Below, piece after piece: positions 52,440-61,250 of a stretch of DNA of 64,000 nucleotides. The notes beneath the pieces were generated by a model. The model did no database searches, was not told where the DNA came from, and worked only from the letters and a program-made list of their open reading frames with translations. The position numbers were made by a program, and so were the translations under genes. How positions within the stretch are numbered: position 1 is the stretch's first letter; each line of letters begins with the position of its first letter. This DNA is from Granulosicoccus sp036478595. Its GTDB lineage: Bacteria; Pseudomonadota; Gammaproteobacteria; Granulosicoccales; Granulosicoccaceae. The stretch lies in NCBI GenBank assembly GCA_036478595.1, contig JAZGEF010000039.1:1-64000 (forward strand). Direction: 5' to 3'.

Positions 52440-53798
52440 TTGTCTAACACTTCTTCAACCGGCATGCTGCCATCCGAAAAGCGCGCGGCGTGGTCACTAT
52501 CGCTGATCTACCTGACGCGGATGCTGGGCTTGTTCGTGATCTTGCCCGTGTTCAGTCTGTTAGCCATAGAATACGAGCACAGCACACCGTTTTTGATCGG
52601 TTTGGCGATTGGTATATATGGCTTGTTTCAGGCACTACTACAGATACCCTTTGGTCGATTAAGTGACAAGTTCGGGCGAAAGCCTGTTATTGCTGCCGGC
52701 CTGATTCTGATGATTATCGGCAGTGCAGTTGCTGCATTATCTGAATCAATCTACTGGGTGATATTCGGCCGTGCCTTACAAGGCTCAGGTGCAATCGCAG
52801 CCGTATTAATGGCCTTGGCAGCTGACCTAAGCCGTGATGATCAGCGCACCAAAATGATGGCGATGCTTGGCGCTAGCATTGGCTTCTCTTTTCTATTGGC
52901 CTTAATGGTTGGGCCCGTCTTAATTAAATGGTTATCCATCGCTTGGTTGTTTTGGTTTACCGGCGGCATGGCGATTCTGGGCTTGCTGGTGTTGTACTTT
53001 CTAGTGCCTGAGCCTGAGAAGGGTGGCTTTAGCGCTGACACCAGTGCCAAAGCCTCAACTGTGTTTGAGCTATTACGCCACCCGCAATTACTGCGTTTGG
53101 ATTTCAGTATCTTTTACTTACATGTATTAGTGACGGCCACGTTTGTTGCAGTGCCAACGTTATTAGTTAAAAGTGGCTTGGCTGCTGATCAACATTGGCA
53201 GCTTTATTTAGGGTCGTTTGTCGTTGCCATCGTGATGCTGATCCCGCTAATCATGTTGGCCGAACGCGAGATGATGCGCGGCGTATTAATTATCTGCATC
53301 GTTGGCTTAATGGTGTCCTTATTGTTGTTCTCGCAATTCTCCACACAAGTGACAATGCTGGTGGTCGGCATGGCTTTATTTTTTGGCTTTTTCAGCACCA
53401 TGGAAGCCTTATTGCCATCGCTGGTTTCGCGCATTGCACCGGCTGCCTCGCGCGGTAGTGCCACGGGCATTTATGCCAGCAGCCAGTTTATGGGTGCGTT
53501 TGTGGGCGGCGCAGGCGGCGGTTGGTTGCTAGGTGTGGCCGACGCGCAACGATTGTTTTTTGTTCTGGCGGTGGCCTGCCTGCTGTGGATATTCGTTCTG
53601 CTGGGTTTTAAGCGCCCGGCCAAGCTGAGTCGGCTACGTAAGGTGCTATCAACGCGTCAGATGGCCAGCGGAGAGGCTGCAATTGCCTTTGAATTGTCCA
53701 ATTTGCCGGGCGTTGAAGAGGTGGCTGTGGCGCTGGACGAGGGCGTTGCCTATCTAAAGATCGACAAGTCGCAGTTTAGCAATACCCCGGCTGCCTAG
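52440..53798 (+). CDS. MFS transporter, YajR-like
   Basis: The protein is 452 aa from TTG (ATG at 52464 is an alternative). Twelve TM helices; motif A as GRLSDKFGRKPV. The last ~65 residues (LRKVLSTRQMASGEAAIAF, GVEEVAVALDEGVAYLKID) form a small ferredoxin-like domain as in the YAM domain of E. coli YajR, an inner-membrane exporter of unknown substrate. Lies between uvrA and ssb. Confidence 0.9.
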   Translation: MSNTSSTGMLPSEKRAAWSLSLIYLTRMLGLFVILPVFSLLAIEYEHSTPFLIGLAIGIYGLFQALLQIPFGRLSDKFGRKPVIAAGLILMIIGSAVAALSESIYWVIFGRALQGSGAIAAVLMALAADLSRDDQRTKMMAMLGASIGFSFLLALMVGPVLIKWLSIAWLFWFTGGMAILGLLVLYFLVPEPEKGGFSADTSAKASTVFELLRHPQLLRLDFSIFYLHVLVTATFVAVPTLLVKSGLAADQHWQLYLGSFVVAIVMLIPLIMLAEREMMRGVLIICIVGLMVSLLLFSQFSTQVTMLVVGMALFFGFFSTMEALLPSLVSRIAPAASRGSATGIYASSQFMGAFVGGAGGGWLLGVADAQRLFFVLAVACLLWIFVLLGFKRPAKLSRLRKVLSTRQMASGEAAIAFELSNLPGVEEVAVALDEGVAYLKIDKSQFSNTPAA

Positions 53799-53859
53799 CT
53801 TGCGGTAAACTGGGGCTGCGCCACGGACGGGCGCTAATCATTCACAGGAGAAACTAATC

Positions 53860-54330
53860 ATGGCACGAGGTGTAAACAAGGTTATTTTGGTGGGCAATCT
53901 GGGTGGAGATCCAGAGATTCGATATACTCCTAGCGGCAGCGCCGTTGCGACTATCAATATCGCCACATCAGAAGGCTGGACAGACAAAAACACCGGTCAA
54001 AAACAAGAGCGCACCGAATGGCATCGCGTGACCTTGTTCAACCGACTTGGTGAGATAGCGGGCGAATACTGTAAGAAGGGTTCGCAGGTCTATATTGAAG
54101 GCTCTATCCGTACGGATAAGTACCAAGATAAAAAGACAGGTGAAGATCGCTACAGCACGCAGGTTATTGCTAATAATCTACAGTTGTTGGGTGGTCGACC
54201 TAGCGATAGCGGCGGCGATTTCAGGCCGTCCAATACCAATTCGCAACAAGGCCAGCAGCAACGGCCCCAGCAGCAGCCAGCAATGGCAGCACCCGCTGGC
54301 GCTGAATTTGATGATGACATACCGTTCTAG
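53860..54330 (+). CDS. ssb: Single-stranded DNA-binding protein
   Basis: The protein is 156 aa. OB-fold at 1-110 (ARGVNKVILVGNLGGDPEIR, EWHRVTLFNRLGEIAGEY), a Gln/Pro-rich linker and the acidic tip DDDIPF that recruits repair and replication proteins. AGGAG precedes the ATG. Next to uvrA as in E. coli. Confidence 0.98.
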   Translation: MARGVNKVILVGNLGGDPEIRYTPSGSAVATINIATSEGWTDKNTGQKQERTEWHRVTLFNRLGEIAGEYCKKGSQVYIEGSIRTDKYQDKKTGEDRYSTQVIANNLQLLGGRPSDSGGDFRPSNTNSQQGQQQRPQQQPAMAAPAGAEFDDDIPF

Positions 54331-54479
54331 GTGATCTGGTTTAAGCTATATTAATTGTCATCTAATGTGACAAATCCGTGCAGCCCCGGGATATTGCCCT
54401 GTGCTGCGCGGTTTATGTAGCGAGTTCGCTGCATAATGTCTTGATGCAAATCATCGACATCAACAAGCCAGTGAAGGCC

Positions 54480-55931
54480 ATGCGTTTACTCACTCTTTTC
54501 GCAATTTCAGCATCCCTTGTGGGTTGTGGGTACGGTTCTATTGAAGAACCGACAGCCGGTGCACCCACAGCTGCCACTAAAGCCGCAACCCCTTCAGTGC
54601 CCACCCCCAAAGCGGTTGAGCTCGCACCGGTGTCTAAAGCTGGAATGATCTCCAAAGTAGCGATAAAAGCCAACGACATTAATTTGTGTGAAGGCATGCC
54701 TAGCCATACTGATCGTGTGAGCGTGAAGCCGGTTGCTAAACCACCGTACTTAAAGGCTTATAAAGATCCTGCTTTTGGTGCACATATAACGCGTATCACT
54801 GAGGGCAAGTTCGGTGAAGTACGCAAGCCGGTTTACAGCACCATGCAAGCATGGAATGCCGATGAATCATTGATGATTCTGTTTGAGCAAACTGCTGCTG
54901 GTAGCAAACATGTACTGCTTGATGGCCAAACTTATGAACCCATCCGAGATTTACGATTCATCCCGTCTGATCTGGAAGAAGTGCATTGGAGCCACTCTGA
55001 TCCAAATGAGTTCTTTTTTGTCAGTAAAAATTCAAGCGACTACGGTTTGTTTAAACGCTACGATATCAGCAAAAACAGCTCCTCTATGATCAAAGATTTT
55101 TCAAAGCACTGTGGCCCTCAAGGTTTACCTTCTGGCGGCGGTGATATTCATATGCAATCGGTAGATGATGATTTGTTTGGCTTTCGTTGCCGCAAGGGTG
55201 ATGGAAACTACATCATGATGTCTTACCGAGTGAGCACTGATGAAACCATCGTTAAGCCAATAGGCGAAGGCACAAACTGGGAGCCTTGGACTGCACCCAC
55301 GCCAACGCCAAGTGGCGAGCGCTTTTGGTTTCAAGGTGTCGCATTGGGGTTGGATCTTGAAACTGTCGAGGCGCGTATGGATATGGCGAAATCCCACGAG
55401 CATTCCAATGTTGGCCGCACGCATGATGGTCAGGATGCTATCTACACAACCGTTTTTAACGCTTCACCTGATAGTTGTAACGATGACATTTGGCAAGGGA
55501 TCGGGCATTTAGTTGAGCACAATCTAGAAACCGGCGAATGTCGACCAATCATTAATGAAGCAAGGGGGTATCCATACACCACGAGTGGCACGCACGTATC
55601 TGCTCAGGCTTACCTCATGCCGGGTTGGGTTGCCATGTCGAGCATTGGTTACGATCAACCCAATTGGTTTGTTAATGGGCGCAAGGCACCGGTACTGTTT
55701 TCTGAGATCTATCTAGCCAATACTGATCCTGATAGTGAAGTGGTTTGTCGTTTGGCCCAACACCGCTCATTTGCGAAACATGCTGAGAAGGGTGGTTATC
55801 CTGGTTACTTTGGCGAACCCCACGCCACCATAAGCCCATCCGGCACGCGTATTGTGTTTGGTTCAGACTGGTATGACTCAGGCTCGGTTGATTCTTATGT
55901 GATTGAACTGCCGAGCTTTGTACGTCAATAA
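54480..55931 (+). CDS. Lipoprotein with beta-propeller-like domain
   Basis: ATG 54480 is chosen because it gives a lipoprotein signal (MRLLTLFAISASLVGCGYGS, Cys lipobox); earlier in-frame starts exist at 54378 and 54444. The protein is 483 aa: Ala/Pro/Thr-rich linker, then repeated blades with WNADESLMILFEQ, HWSHSDPNEFFFVS and a C-terminal EPHATISPSGTRIVFGSDWY resembling TolB/oligogalacturonide-lyase propellers. I cannot assign a function. It stands alone between ssb and metK. Confidence 0.75.
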   Translation: MRLLTLFAISASLVGCGYGSIEEPTAGAPTAATKAATPSVPTPKAVELAPVSKAGMISKVAIKANDINLCEGMPSHTDRVSVKPVAKPPYLKAYKDPAFGAHITRITEGKFGEVRKPVYSTMQAWNADESLMILFEQTAAGSKHVLLDGQTYEPIRDLRFIPSDLEEVHWSHSDPNEFFFVSKNSSDYGLFKRYDISKNSSSMIKDFSKHCGPQGLPSGGGDIHMQSVDDDLFGFRCRKGDGNYIMMSYRVSTDETIVKPIGEGTNWEPWTAPTPTPSGERFWFQGVALGLDLETVEARMDMAKSHEHSNVGRTHDGQDAIYTTVFNASPDSCNDDIWQGIGHLVEHNLETGECRPIINEARGYPYTTSGTHVSAQAYLMPGWVAMSSIGYDQPNWFVNGRKAPVLFSEIYLANTDPDSEVVCRLAQHRSFAKHAEKGGYPGYFGEPHATISPSGTRIVFGSDWYDSGSVDSYVIELPSFVRQ

Positions 55932-55946
55932 CGTCAAGTTTAGACG

Positions 55947-56238
55947 TTAGTCCTGAAACGTATCAATAAACGGCATGATCAGAATGTCGCTTTGCTCGAT
56001 CCGTCTTCCAAACGCCTGGGCGCCACCGCCACCACTGTAGATAATTTCAAAGCGTGCATTTGGGTGTTGGTGCGCTCGCATGTGCAGCCGCCACTGCTTA
56101 TCAACAGCGGTATTAGTCAGTACTAAGGCAGATCTTCTGTCTGCGGTAACTTTGGCAGCGATTAATCGGAATTGGCCTCTGAGTTGCTTAGGTTTTGAGC
56201 TCCCCGCGTGTATAAACCGATGACTATTTCGCGCTATA
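55947..56238 (-). pseudogene. Open antisense stretch, possible gene fragment
   Basis: In the ~400-nt gap before metK the minus strand is open for about 95 codons with protein-like composition (HRFIHAGSSKPKQLRGQFRL, ARFEIIYSGGGGAQAFGRRI, DILIMPFIDTFQD stop). It has no convincing start or ribosome-binding site and I do not recognise it. It may be the 3' part of a decayed gene. Confidence 0.35.
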
Positions 56239-56267
56239 GCCCTTTAGGTACAACGGCTTGGAAAAAT

Positions 56268-56300
56268 ATAAAGATTTCTTTATGTGTTTGAATGTACAAT
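56268..56300 (+). promoter_or_regulatory. metK promoter with SahR-like palindrome
   Basis: ATAAAGATTTCTTTAT (56268-56283) is a perfect 7-bp inverted repeat with a 2-nt spacer, close in form to palindromes assigned to SahR, the ArsR-family regulator of the SAM/SAH cycle in Proteobacteria. A -10-like TACAAT lies at 56295-56300, so the palindrome covers the -35 and spacer. I saw no SAM riboswitch fold. No regulator gene is in the window. Confidence 0.55.
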
Positions 56301-56332
56301 AAGCTCGCCTTTTAAATGAGAGATTGCAGTTA

Positions 56333-57499
56333 ATGGCTAAAGATTACATATTTACGTCCGAATCCGTCTCTGAGGGCCATCCGGACAAGATGGCCGATCA
56401 AATATCTGATGCGGTTTTGGATTCGTTGCTGGCCCAAGACCCGGGCTCGCGTGTGGCTGTTGAGACGATGGTTAAAACCGGTCTGGTGGTTATTGCGGGC
56501 GAGGTTACAACCTCAGCCTATGTTGACCTGGAAGACTTAGTCCGTAAAACAGTATTAGAAATTGGTTACGACCGATCCGATGTTGGTTTTGATGGCGCAA
56601 CTTGCGCGGTATTAAACGGCATTGGTAAACAATCAGAGGACATTGCCCAAGGGGTTGATCGCGCCGCTCCTGAGGAGCAGGGCGCGGGTGATCAAGGTTT
56701 GATGTTTGGTTATGCCAACAACGAAACTGACGTGCTAATGCCTGCACCGATTACCTATTCACATCGTTTGGTTGAACAACAAGCCAAAATGCGTAAGGCA
56801 GGCACCTTGCCTTGGTTGCGCCCAGATGCGAAGAGCCAAGTAACACTGCGTTATCAAGACGGCAAACCTGTAGCGATTGATGCGGTAGTGTTGTCTACAC
56901 AGCATGACCCTGACGTTTCACTATCTGATTTGCGTGAAGGCGTAATGGAAAACATCATTAAACCAATTCTGCCTGCTACGTGGTTAGCAGAATGCCCAAG
57001 CGAGAACATTCACATCAACCCGACTGGAAACTTTGTTATCGGTGGCCCAGTGGGCGATTGCGGCCTAACTGGTCGTAAGATCATTGTTGATACTTACGGT
57101 GGTATGGCGCGTCACGGTGGTGGTGCGTTTTCTGGTAAAGATCCATCAAAGGTTGATCGCTCAGCTGCCTATGCTGGTCGTTATGTTGCTAAGAACATCG
57201 TTGCTGCCGGTCTTGCTGACAAATGCGAGATACAGGTTTCATATGCAATCGGTGTGGCTAAGCCAACTTCGATTACGGTTGATACATTTGGCACTGGCAA
57301 GGTCGATGATCGAAAGATCGAAGATATTGTTGGCGATGTATTCGACCTACGTCCTTACGGCATCGTGACCATGCTTGACCTATTACGTCCGATATACCGT
57401 CAAACAGCTGCGTATGGCCACTTTGGTCGTGAGCATGCAGATTTTACTTGGGAAAAAACGGACCGTGCTGATGCTCTGCGTCAAGCCGCCGGTATTTAA
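56333..57499 (+). CDS. metK: S-adenosylmethionine synthetase
   Basis: ATG 56333 (GAGAG upstream) gives 388 aa, MAKDYIFTSESVSEGHPDKM; TTG 56324 is not needed. Conserved GAGDQGLMFGYA, the methionine/ATP loop and GGGAFSGKDPSKVDRS are present. It makes SAM from methionine and ATP. ahcY follows after 32 nt, so SAM synthesis and SAH removal are cotranscribed. Confidence 0.98.
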   Translation: MAKDYIFTSESVSEGHPDKMADQISDAVLDSLLAQDPGSRVAVETMVKTGLVVIAGEVTTSAYVDLEDLVRKTVLEIGYDRSDVGFDGATCAVLNGIGKQSEDIAQGVDRAAPEEQGAGDQGLMFGYANNETDVLMPAPITYSHRLVEQQAKMRKAGTLPWLRPDAKSQVTLRYQDGKPVAIDAVVLSTQHDPDVSLSDLREGVMENIIKPILPATWLAECPSENIHINPTGNFVIGGPVGDCGLTGRKIIVDTYGGMARHGGGAFSGKDPSKVDRSAAYAGRYVAKNIVAAGLADKCEIQVSYAIGVAKPTSITVDTFGTGKVDDRKIEDIVGDVFDLRPYGIVTMLDLLRPIYRQTAAYGHFGREHADFTWEKTDRADALRQAAGI

Positions 57500-57531
57500 T
57501 TCAGCATTGATTAAAACAGGAACTACTACTA

Positions 57532-58821
57532 ATGAGTACAGATTACAAAGTTGCCGACATCGGCCAAGCAGATTTTGGTCGCATGGAAATTGCCATGGCA
57601 GAGCACGAGATGCCTGGTTTGATGGCACTGCGTGAAGAGTTTAAAGGCAAGAAGCCGCTAGAAGGTGCGCGTATTGCCGGTTGCCTACACATGACTATCC
57701 AAACAGCTGTTTTGATGGAAACACTGGTTGATTTGGGTGCCACACTTCGTTGGTCTTCATGCAATATCTTTTCAACACAGGATCACGCAGCAGCAGCAGT
57801 GGCAGCTGCGGGCATTCCTACCTTTGCTTGGAAAGGTGAAACTGAAGAAGAATTCAACTGGTGTATCCACCAGACAATCAAAGGCCCTGATGGTTGGTTG
57901 CCAAACCTGATTCTTGATGACGGTGGCGATCTAACAGTGATGATGCACGAAGATTATCCTGAGCTACTGGCTGACGTTAAAGGCTTGTCAGAAGAAACAA
58001 CTACTGGCGTACACCGCCTTTATGAGATGGCTAAAGCTGGCAAGTTGAAAGTACCTGCAATCAACGTAAATGATTCAGTAACTAAATCCAAGTTTGATAA
58101 TCTTTACGGTTGTCGTGAATCACTACTTGACGGTATCAAGCGTGCAACTGACGTGATGATTGCTGGCAAGGCAGCAGTTGTTCTGGGCTACGGCGACGTA
58201 GGTAAGGGTTGTGCTCAAGCGTTCAGCGGAATGGGTGCATCAGTTATGGTGACTGAAGTTGATCCTATCTGTGCATTGCAAGCAGCGATGGAAGGTTATC
58301 GCGTCGTTCGCATGGACGACGTTGCTGATCAAGCTGATATCTTTGTTACAGCAACGGGTAACGTTAACGTTATAACTCACGATCACATGGCTAAGATGAA
58401 AAACGAATCTATCGTTTGTAATATTGGTCACTTTGATAACGAGATAGACGTTGCTGGCCTTAAGCAATACACATGGGAAAACGTTAAGCCACAGGTTGAT
58501 CAGGTTATCTTCCCTGACGGCAAGCGTATTACCTTGTTGGCTGAAGGTCGCTTGGTAAACCTAGGTTGTGCTACTGGTCATCCAAGCTTTGTCATGTCGG
58601 CATCATTCACTAACCAAGTACTAGCGCAGCTAGAACTATGGGAACGTGCTGATCAATACAGCGTGGATGTACACGTATTACCTAAAGCACTGGATGAGAA
58701 GGTTGCTTCGCTGCACCTGGCTAAGATTGGCGCTAACTTAACGCAACTGCGTAAAGAGCAGTCTGATTACTTAGGCATTGATAATGCCGGGCCGTTTAAG
58801 CCTGATACTTATCGCTACTAA
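57532..58821 (+). CDS. ahcY: Adenosylhomocysteinase
   Basis: The protein is 429 aa. It shows CLHMTIQTAVLMETL, SSCNIFSTQDHAAAA, the NAD-binding VLGYGDVGKGCAQAF, CNIGHFDNEID and the C-terminal KPDTYRY. It hydrolyses SAH to homocysteine and adenosine, relieving product inhibition of methyltransferases. An intrinsic terminator follows. Confidence 0.98.
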   Translation: MSTDYKVADIGQADFGRMEIAMAEHEMPGLMALREEFKGKKPLEGARIAGCLHMTIQTAVLMETLVDLGATLRWSSCNIFSTQDHAAAAVAAAGIPTFAWKGETEEEFNWCIHQTIKGPDGWLPNLILDDGGDLTVMMHEDYPELLADVKGLSEETTTGVHRLYEMAKAGKLKVPAINVNDSVTKSKFDNLYGCRESLLDGIKRATDVMIAGKAAVVLGYGDVGKGCAQAFSGMGASVMVTEVDPICALQAAMEGYRVVRMDDVADQADIFVTATGNVNVITHDHMAKMKNESIVCNIGHFDNEIDVAGLKQYTWENVKPQVDQVIFPDGKRITLLAEGRLVNLGCATGHPSFVMSASFTNQVLAQLELWERADQYSVDVHVLPKALDEKVASLHLAKIGANLTQLRKEQSDYLGIDNAGPFKPDTYRY

Positions 58822-58842
58822 GCGTTAGCTACTAAGCAGACG

Positions 58843-58880
58843 AAAAGCCTCGCAGCCGTCATTGGCGGCGGGGCTTTTTT
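58843..58880 (+). terminator. Intrinsic terminator after ahcY
   Basis: AAAAGCCTCGC pairs with GCGGGGCTTTT (one G-T pair), with an inner GCC/GGC and a T run of six. It lies 22 nt past ahcY. The following 58881-59071 shows no gene I can support. Confidence 0.9.
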
Positions 58881-59071
58881 ATTTGTGGTGGTGCTATCGT
58901 TCTCATGCTAGCGTGATCCACAGCATGGATCTGAAGAACTTAATCCACACCTTAGAGCAATAGAAAAGAAGGTTGTGATGCCGCCGCTGAGGCTATTGAG
59001 AATTCTGTAAAGATGGGTGAAGTCTCTAAGTGTGGTTCTCGGGCGGTGTAGTCATTAAGATAGTTCGCAAA

Positions 59072-60790
59072 CTAACTAATCAGCCCACTCTTACGCAGTT
59101 CTTCAATCACCCTATCTGCAGCTTCTTCCGCAGAATGCTTACCGGTGTCAATTTTTATTTCAGGATTCTCTGGCGCCTCATACGGTGAATCAATACCGGT
59201 GAAATTTTTAAGCTCGCCGCGTCGTGCTTTTTTGTACAAACCTTTGGGGTCACGTTGCTCCGCTATTTCCAGCGGGGTATCAACGTGTACTTCAATAAAT
59301 TCACCGTCAGCAACCAGGCTACGGGCTAGTCCACGCTCTGATCTAAACGGTGAAATAAACGCTGTCATTACGATTAAACCTGAGTCCACCATTAGCTTGG
59401 CTACTTCGCCAATGCGTCGAATGTTCTCTACGCGGTCGGCATCGGTGAAGCCTAGATCTTTATTTAGGCCGTGGCGTACGTTGTCACCATCGAGTAGGTA
59501 GGTGTGTTGGCCTTGAGCGGCGAGTTTCTTCTCAATTATATTGGCCACTGTTGATTTACCTGAACCCGATAAGCCTGTTAGCCAAACCACGCAGGCTTTT
59601 TGGCTCTTCATGGTTGAGCGGGCGTGTTTGTCCACATCAACGGCTTGCATATGGATATTGTCAGAGCGCCGCAATGCAAAATGCACTAATCCAGCACCAA
59701 CGGTATTGTTGGTTTCGCGATCAATTAGTGTAAAGCCACCCATATCGTGGTTATCGCTAAACGCATCATAAGCAATCTGTTGGCCCGTGCTGATATTGCA
59801 TACGGCTATATCATTTGATTCAAGCTGTTTGGCGGCCAGATGGCTCAAGGTGTTAACGTGAACCTTGTGTTTGATGTCGGTAATTGTTGCCACAACGGTT
59901 TTAGTGCCAAGTTTGAGTAGATATGGACGTCCGGGGAGTAATGCGTCTTCGCTCATCCAAACGATGGTCGTCTCAAATTGATCCGCTGCACTAATAGGCA
60001 TTTCGGTGCTGGCCAGTACGTCTCCAGGTTCAAGCACGACATTTCCTTTTAATGTCAATGTGACCGACTGACCCGCAACCGCCTCTACAAGATCAGCATC
60101 GTTTTGTAGTACACGATCAATAGTGCCGGATTTGCCTGAAGGTGCTATTCGAAGCGCATCGCCAGCTTTTACGGAACCACTAACGATCCTGCCACTAAAG
60201 CCTTGCGTATCGGTATTGATAGAGTCAGCTGATTCTATGGGCATGCGAAAAGGTGCGTTAATACGTGTGTCATTGTCAACCGTAACGGTTTCCAAATGAG
60301 ATAATAGGGTACTGCCTTCATACCAAGGTGTTGCGTCGCTCTTACTACTAACATTGTCGCCCTCTAACGCAGAGAGAGGAATCGCGACAATGCTGTCAAT
60401 ATCCAATTGAGCCGCATACTCACGGAATTCGTTAACGATGTTATTGAATACGGTTTCGCTGTAGTCGTTTAAGTCCATCTTGTTAACCGCTAATACTATT
60501 TGCTTTATACCCAGTGTTGACAAAACATAGGCATGACGGCGTGTTTGTTTTTGAATGCCTTCATCGGCATCACACAGCACAATCGCCACGTCAGCATTAG
60601 AGGCATCAGTGATCATCTCGGGCGTGTATAGCTCATTGCCAGGTGCATCAGCGACGATGAGGTTGAGGCGTGCTGCGGTATTGTCAACGTCTGACACTAG
60701 GCGCTTAACGAGCGTACTCTTGCCATCGTTAATGCTTCCCCAAGTGACAAAGCGCAGTTGGTTTTTGTTTGGCTGAATGTTGTTATTCAT
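59072..60790 (-). CDS. CysN-like/APS kinase fusion with degenerate GTPase domain
   Basis: The protein is 572 aa, against about 630 for CysNC/NodQ fusions. The N-terminal GTPase has a P-loop (WGSINDGKST) and NKMD, but the ~50 residues between the P-loop helix and the G3 motif are missing. These include switch I (EREQGITID in CysN). G3 reads DAPGNELYT instead of DTPGHEQYT. Beta-barrel domains II-III follow (GFSGRIVSGSVKAGDALRIA). The APS kinase domain from about residue 395 is intact: GLSGSGKST and LLDGDNVRHGLNKDLGF. It should make PAPS from APS; GTP-driven ATP-sulfurylase activation is doubtful. There is no cysD in the window. Heptamer repeats precede the ATG, and no Shine-Dalgarno site is visible. 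Confidence 0.88.
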   Translation of the reverse strand: MNNNIQPNKNQLRFVTWGSINDGKSTLVKRLVSDVDNTAARLNLIVADAPGNELYTPEMITDASNADVAIVLCDADEGIQKQTRRHAYVLSTLGIKQIVLAVNKMDLNDYSETVFNNIVNEFREYAAQLDIDSIVAIPLSALEGDNVSSKSDATPWYEGSTLLSHLETVTVDNDTRINAPFRMPIESADSINTDTQGFSGRIVSGSVKAGDALRIAPSGKSGTIDRVLQNDADLVEAVAGQSVTLTLKGNVVLEPGDVLASTEMPISAADQFETTIVWMSEDALLPGRPYLLKLGTKTVVATITDIKHKVHVNTLSHLAAKQLESNDIAVCNISTGQQIAYDAFSDNHDMGGFTLIDRETNNTVGAGLVHFALRRSDNIHMQAVDVDKHARSTMKSQKACVVWLTGLSGSGKSTVANIIEKKLAAQGQHTYLLDGDNVRHGLNKDLGFTDADRVENIRRIGEVAKLMVDSGLIVMTAFISPFRSERGLARSLVADGEFIEVHVDTPLEIAEQRDPKGLYKKARRGELKNFTGIDSPYEAPENPEIKIDTGKHSAEEAADRVIEELRKSGLIS

Positions 60791-60811
60791 ATCGTCTATC
60801 GTCTATCGTCT
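60791..60811. repeat. Heptanucleotide tandem repeat (ATCGTCT x3)
   Basis: Three exact copies of ATCGTCT lie directly upstream of the CysNC-like start (read as AGACGAT on its strand). They occupy the place where a ribosome-binding site should be. Copy-number change would alter the spacing of upstream signals. Confidence 0.8.
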
Positions 60812-61033
60812 AATTGGGTGTTTTGGAGTCACAAAAAGCGCGCACATCGCAGTACTTAGACCAGGGCCGTTGCCAAGCAAATACGCTGGATGGGTTATGT
60901 TGTTAATTATTCTACATTTTTCGTGCCTTTAAGCCGGGCGACCGGGCCAAAGTCTAGAGCGGGGAGAGGGTGAAACCAGCTTTTAGCGTGTTTCTTTCAA
61001 GAACAAGTATAAATAGCTAATAAAAACAACATC

Positions 61034-61177
61034 TTAAAGAACTGTTTTTAGCCACGTACGAAAATCAGCTCCTGAGCGTATCCATTCATAAGTGCGTCTC
61101 TTTGCCGCAGGTGCCTTAGCCATCTGCAAGGCGAGCCAATTGTGAGGCGATATCTTAACCGCTAAGCTTATTCACTC
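61034..61177 (-). pseudogene. Short unrecognised reading frame, possible remnant
   Basis: The minus strand of the 440-nt gap between the CysNC-like gene and miaB is open from 61177 to a stop at 61034, reading LAVKISPHNWLALQMAKAPA and continuing AKRRTYEWIRSGADFRTWLK. An internal ATG at 61123 would give 29 aa but has no ribosome-binding site. The composition looks protein-like; the family is not recognised. The rest of 60812-61250 shows nothing clear. Confidence 0.3.
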
Positions 61178-61250
61178 GCTCACTGATCACACAAAATTGG
61201 CGTATGATTCGCCTTTAATTGCAGTTGAAGGCCGGTGATCCTGGCACACC

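Noticed and set aside
55932..56332. SAM-sensing riboswitch before metK
   Set aside because: I could not find a SAM-I or SAM-II type core; the clear element is a DNA palindrome over the promoter. A covariance-model search would settle it.
58881..59071. Short plus-strand frame ending AIENSVKMGEVS
   Set aside because: Protein-like for about 30 codons, but with no start, no ribosome-binding site and no recognised family; could be chance.
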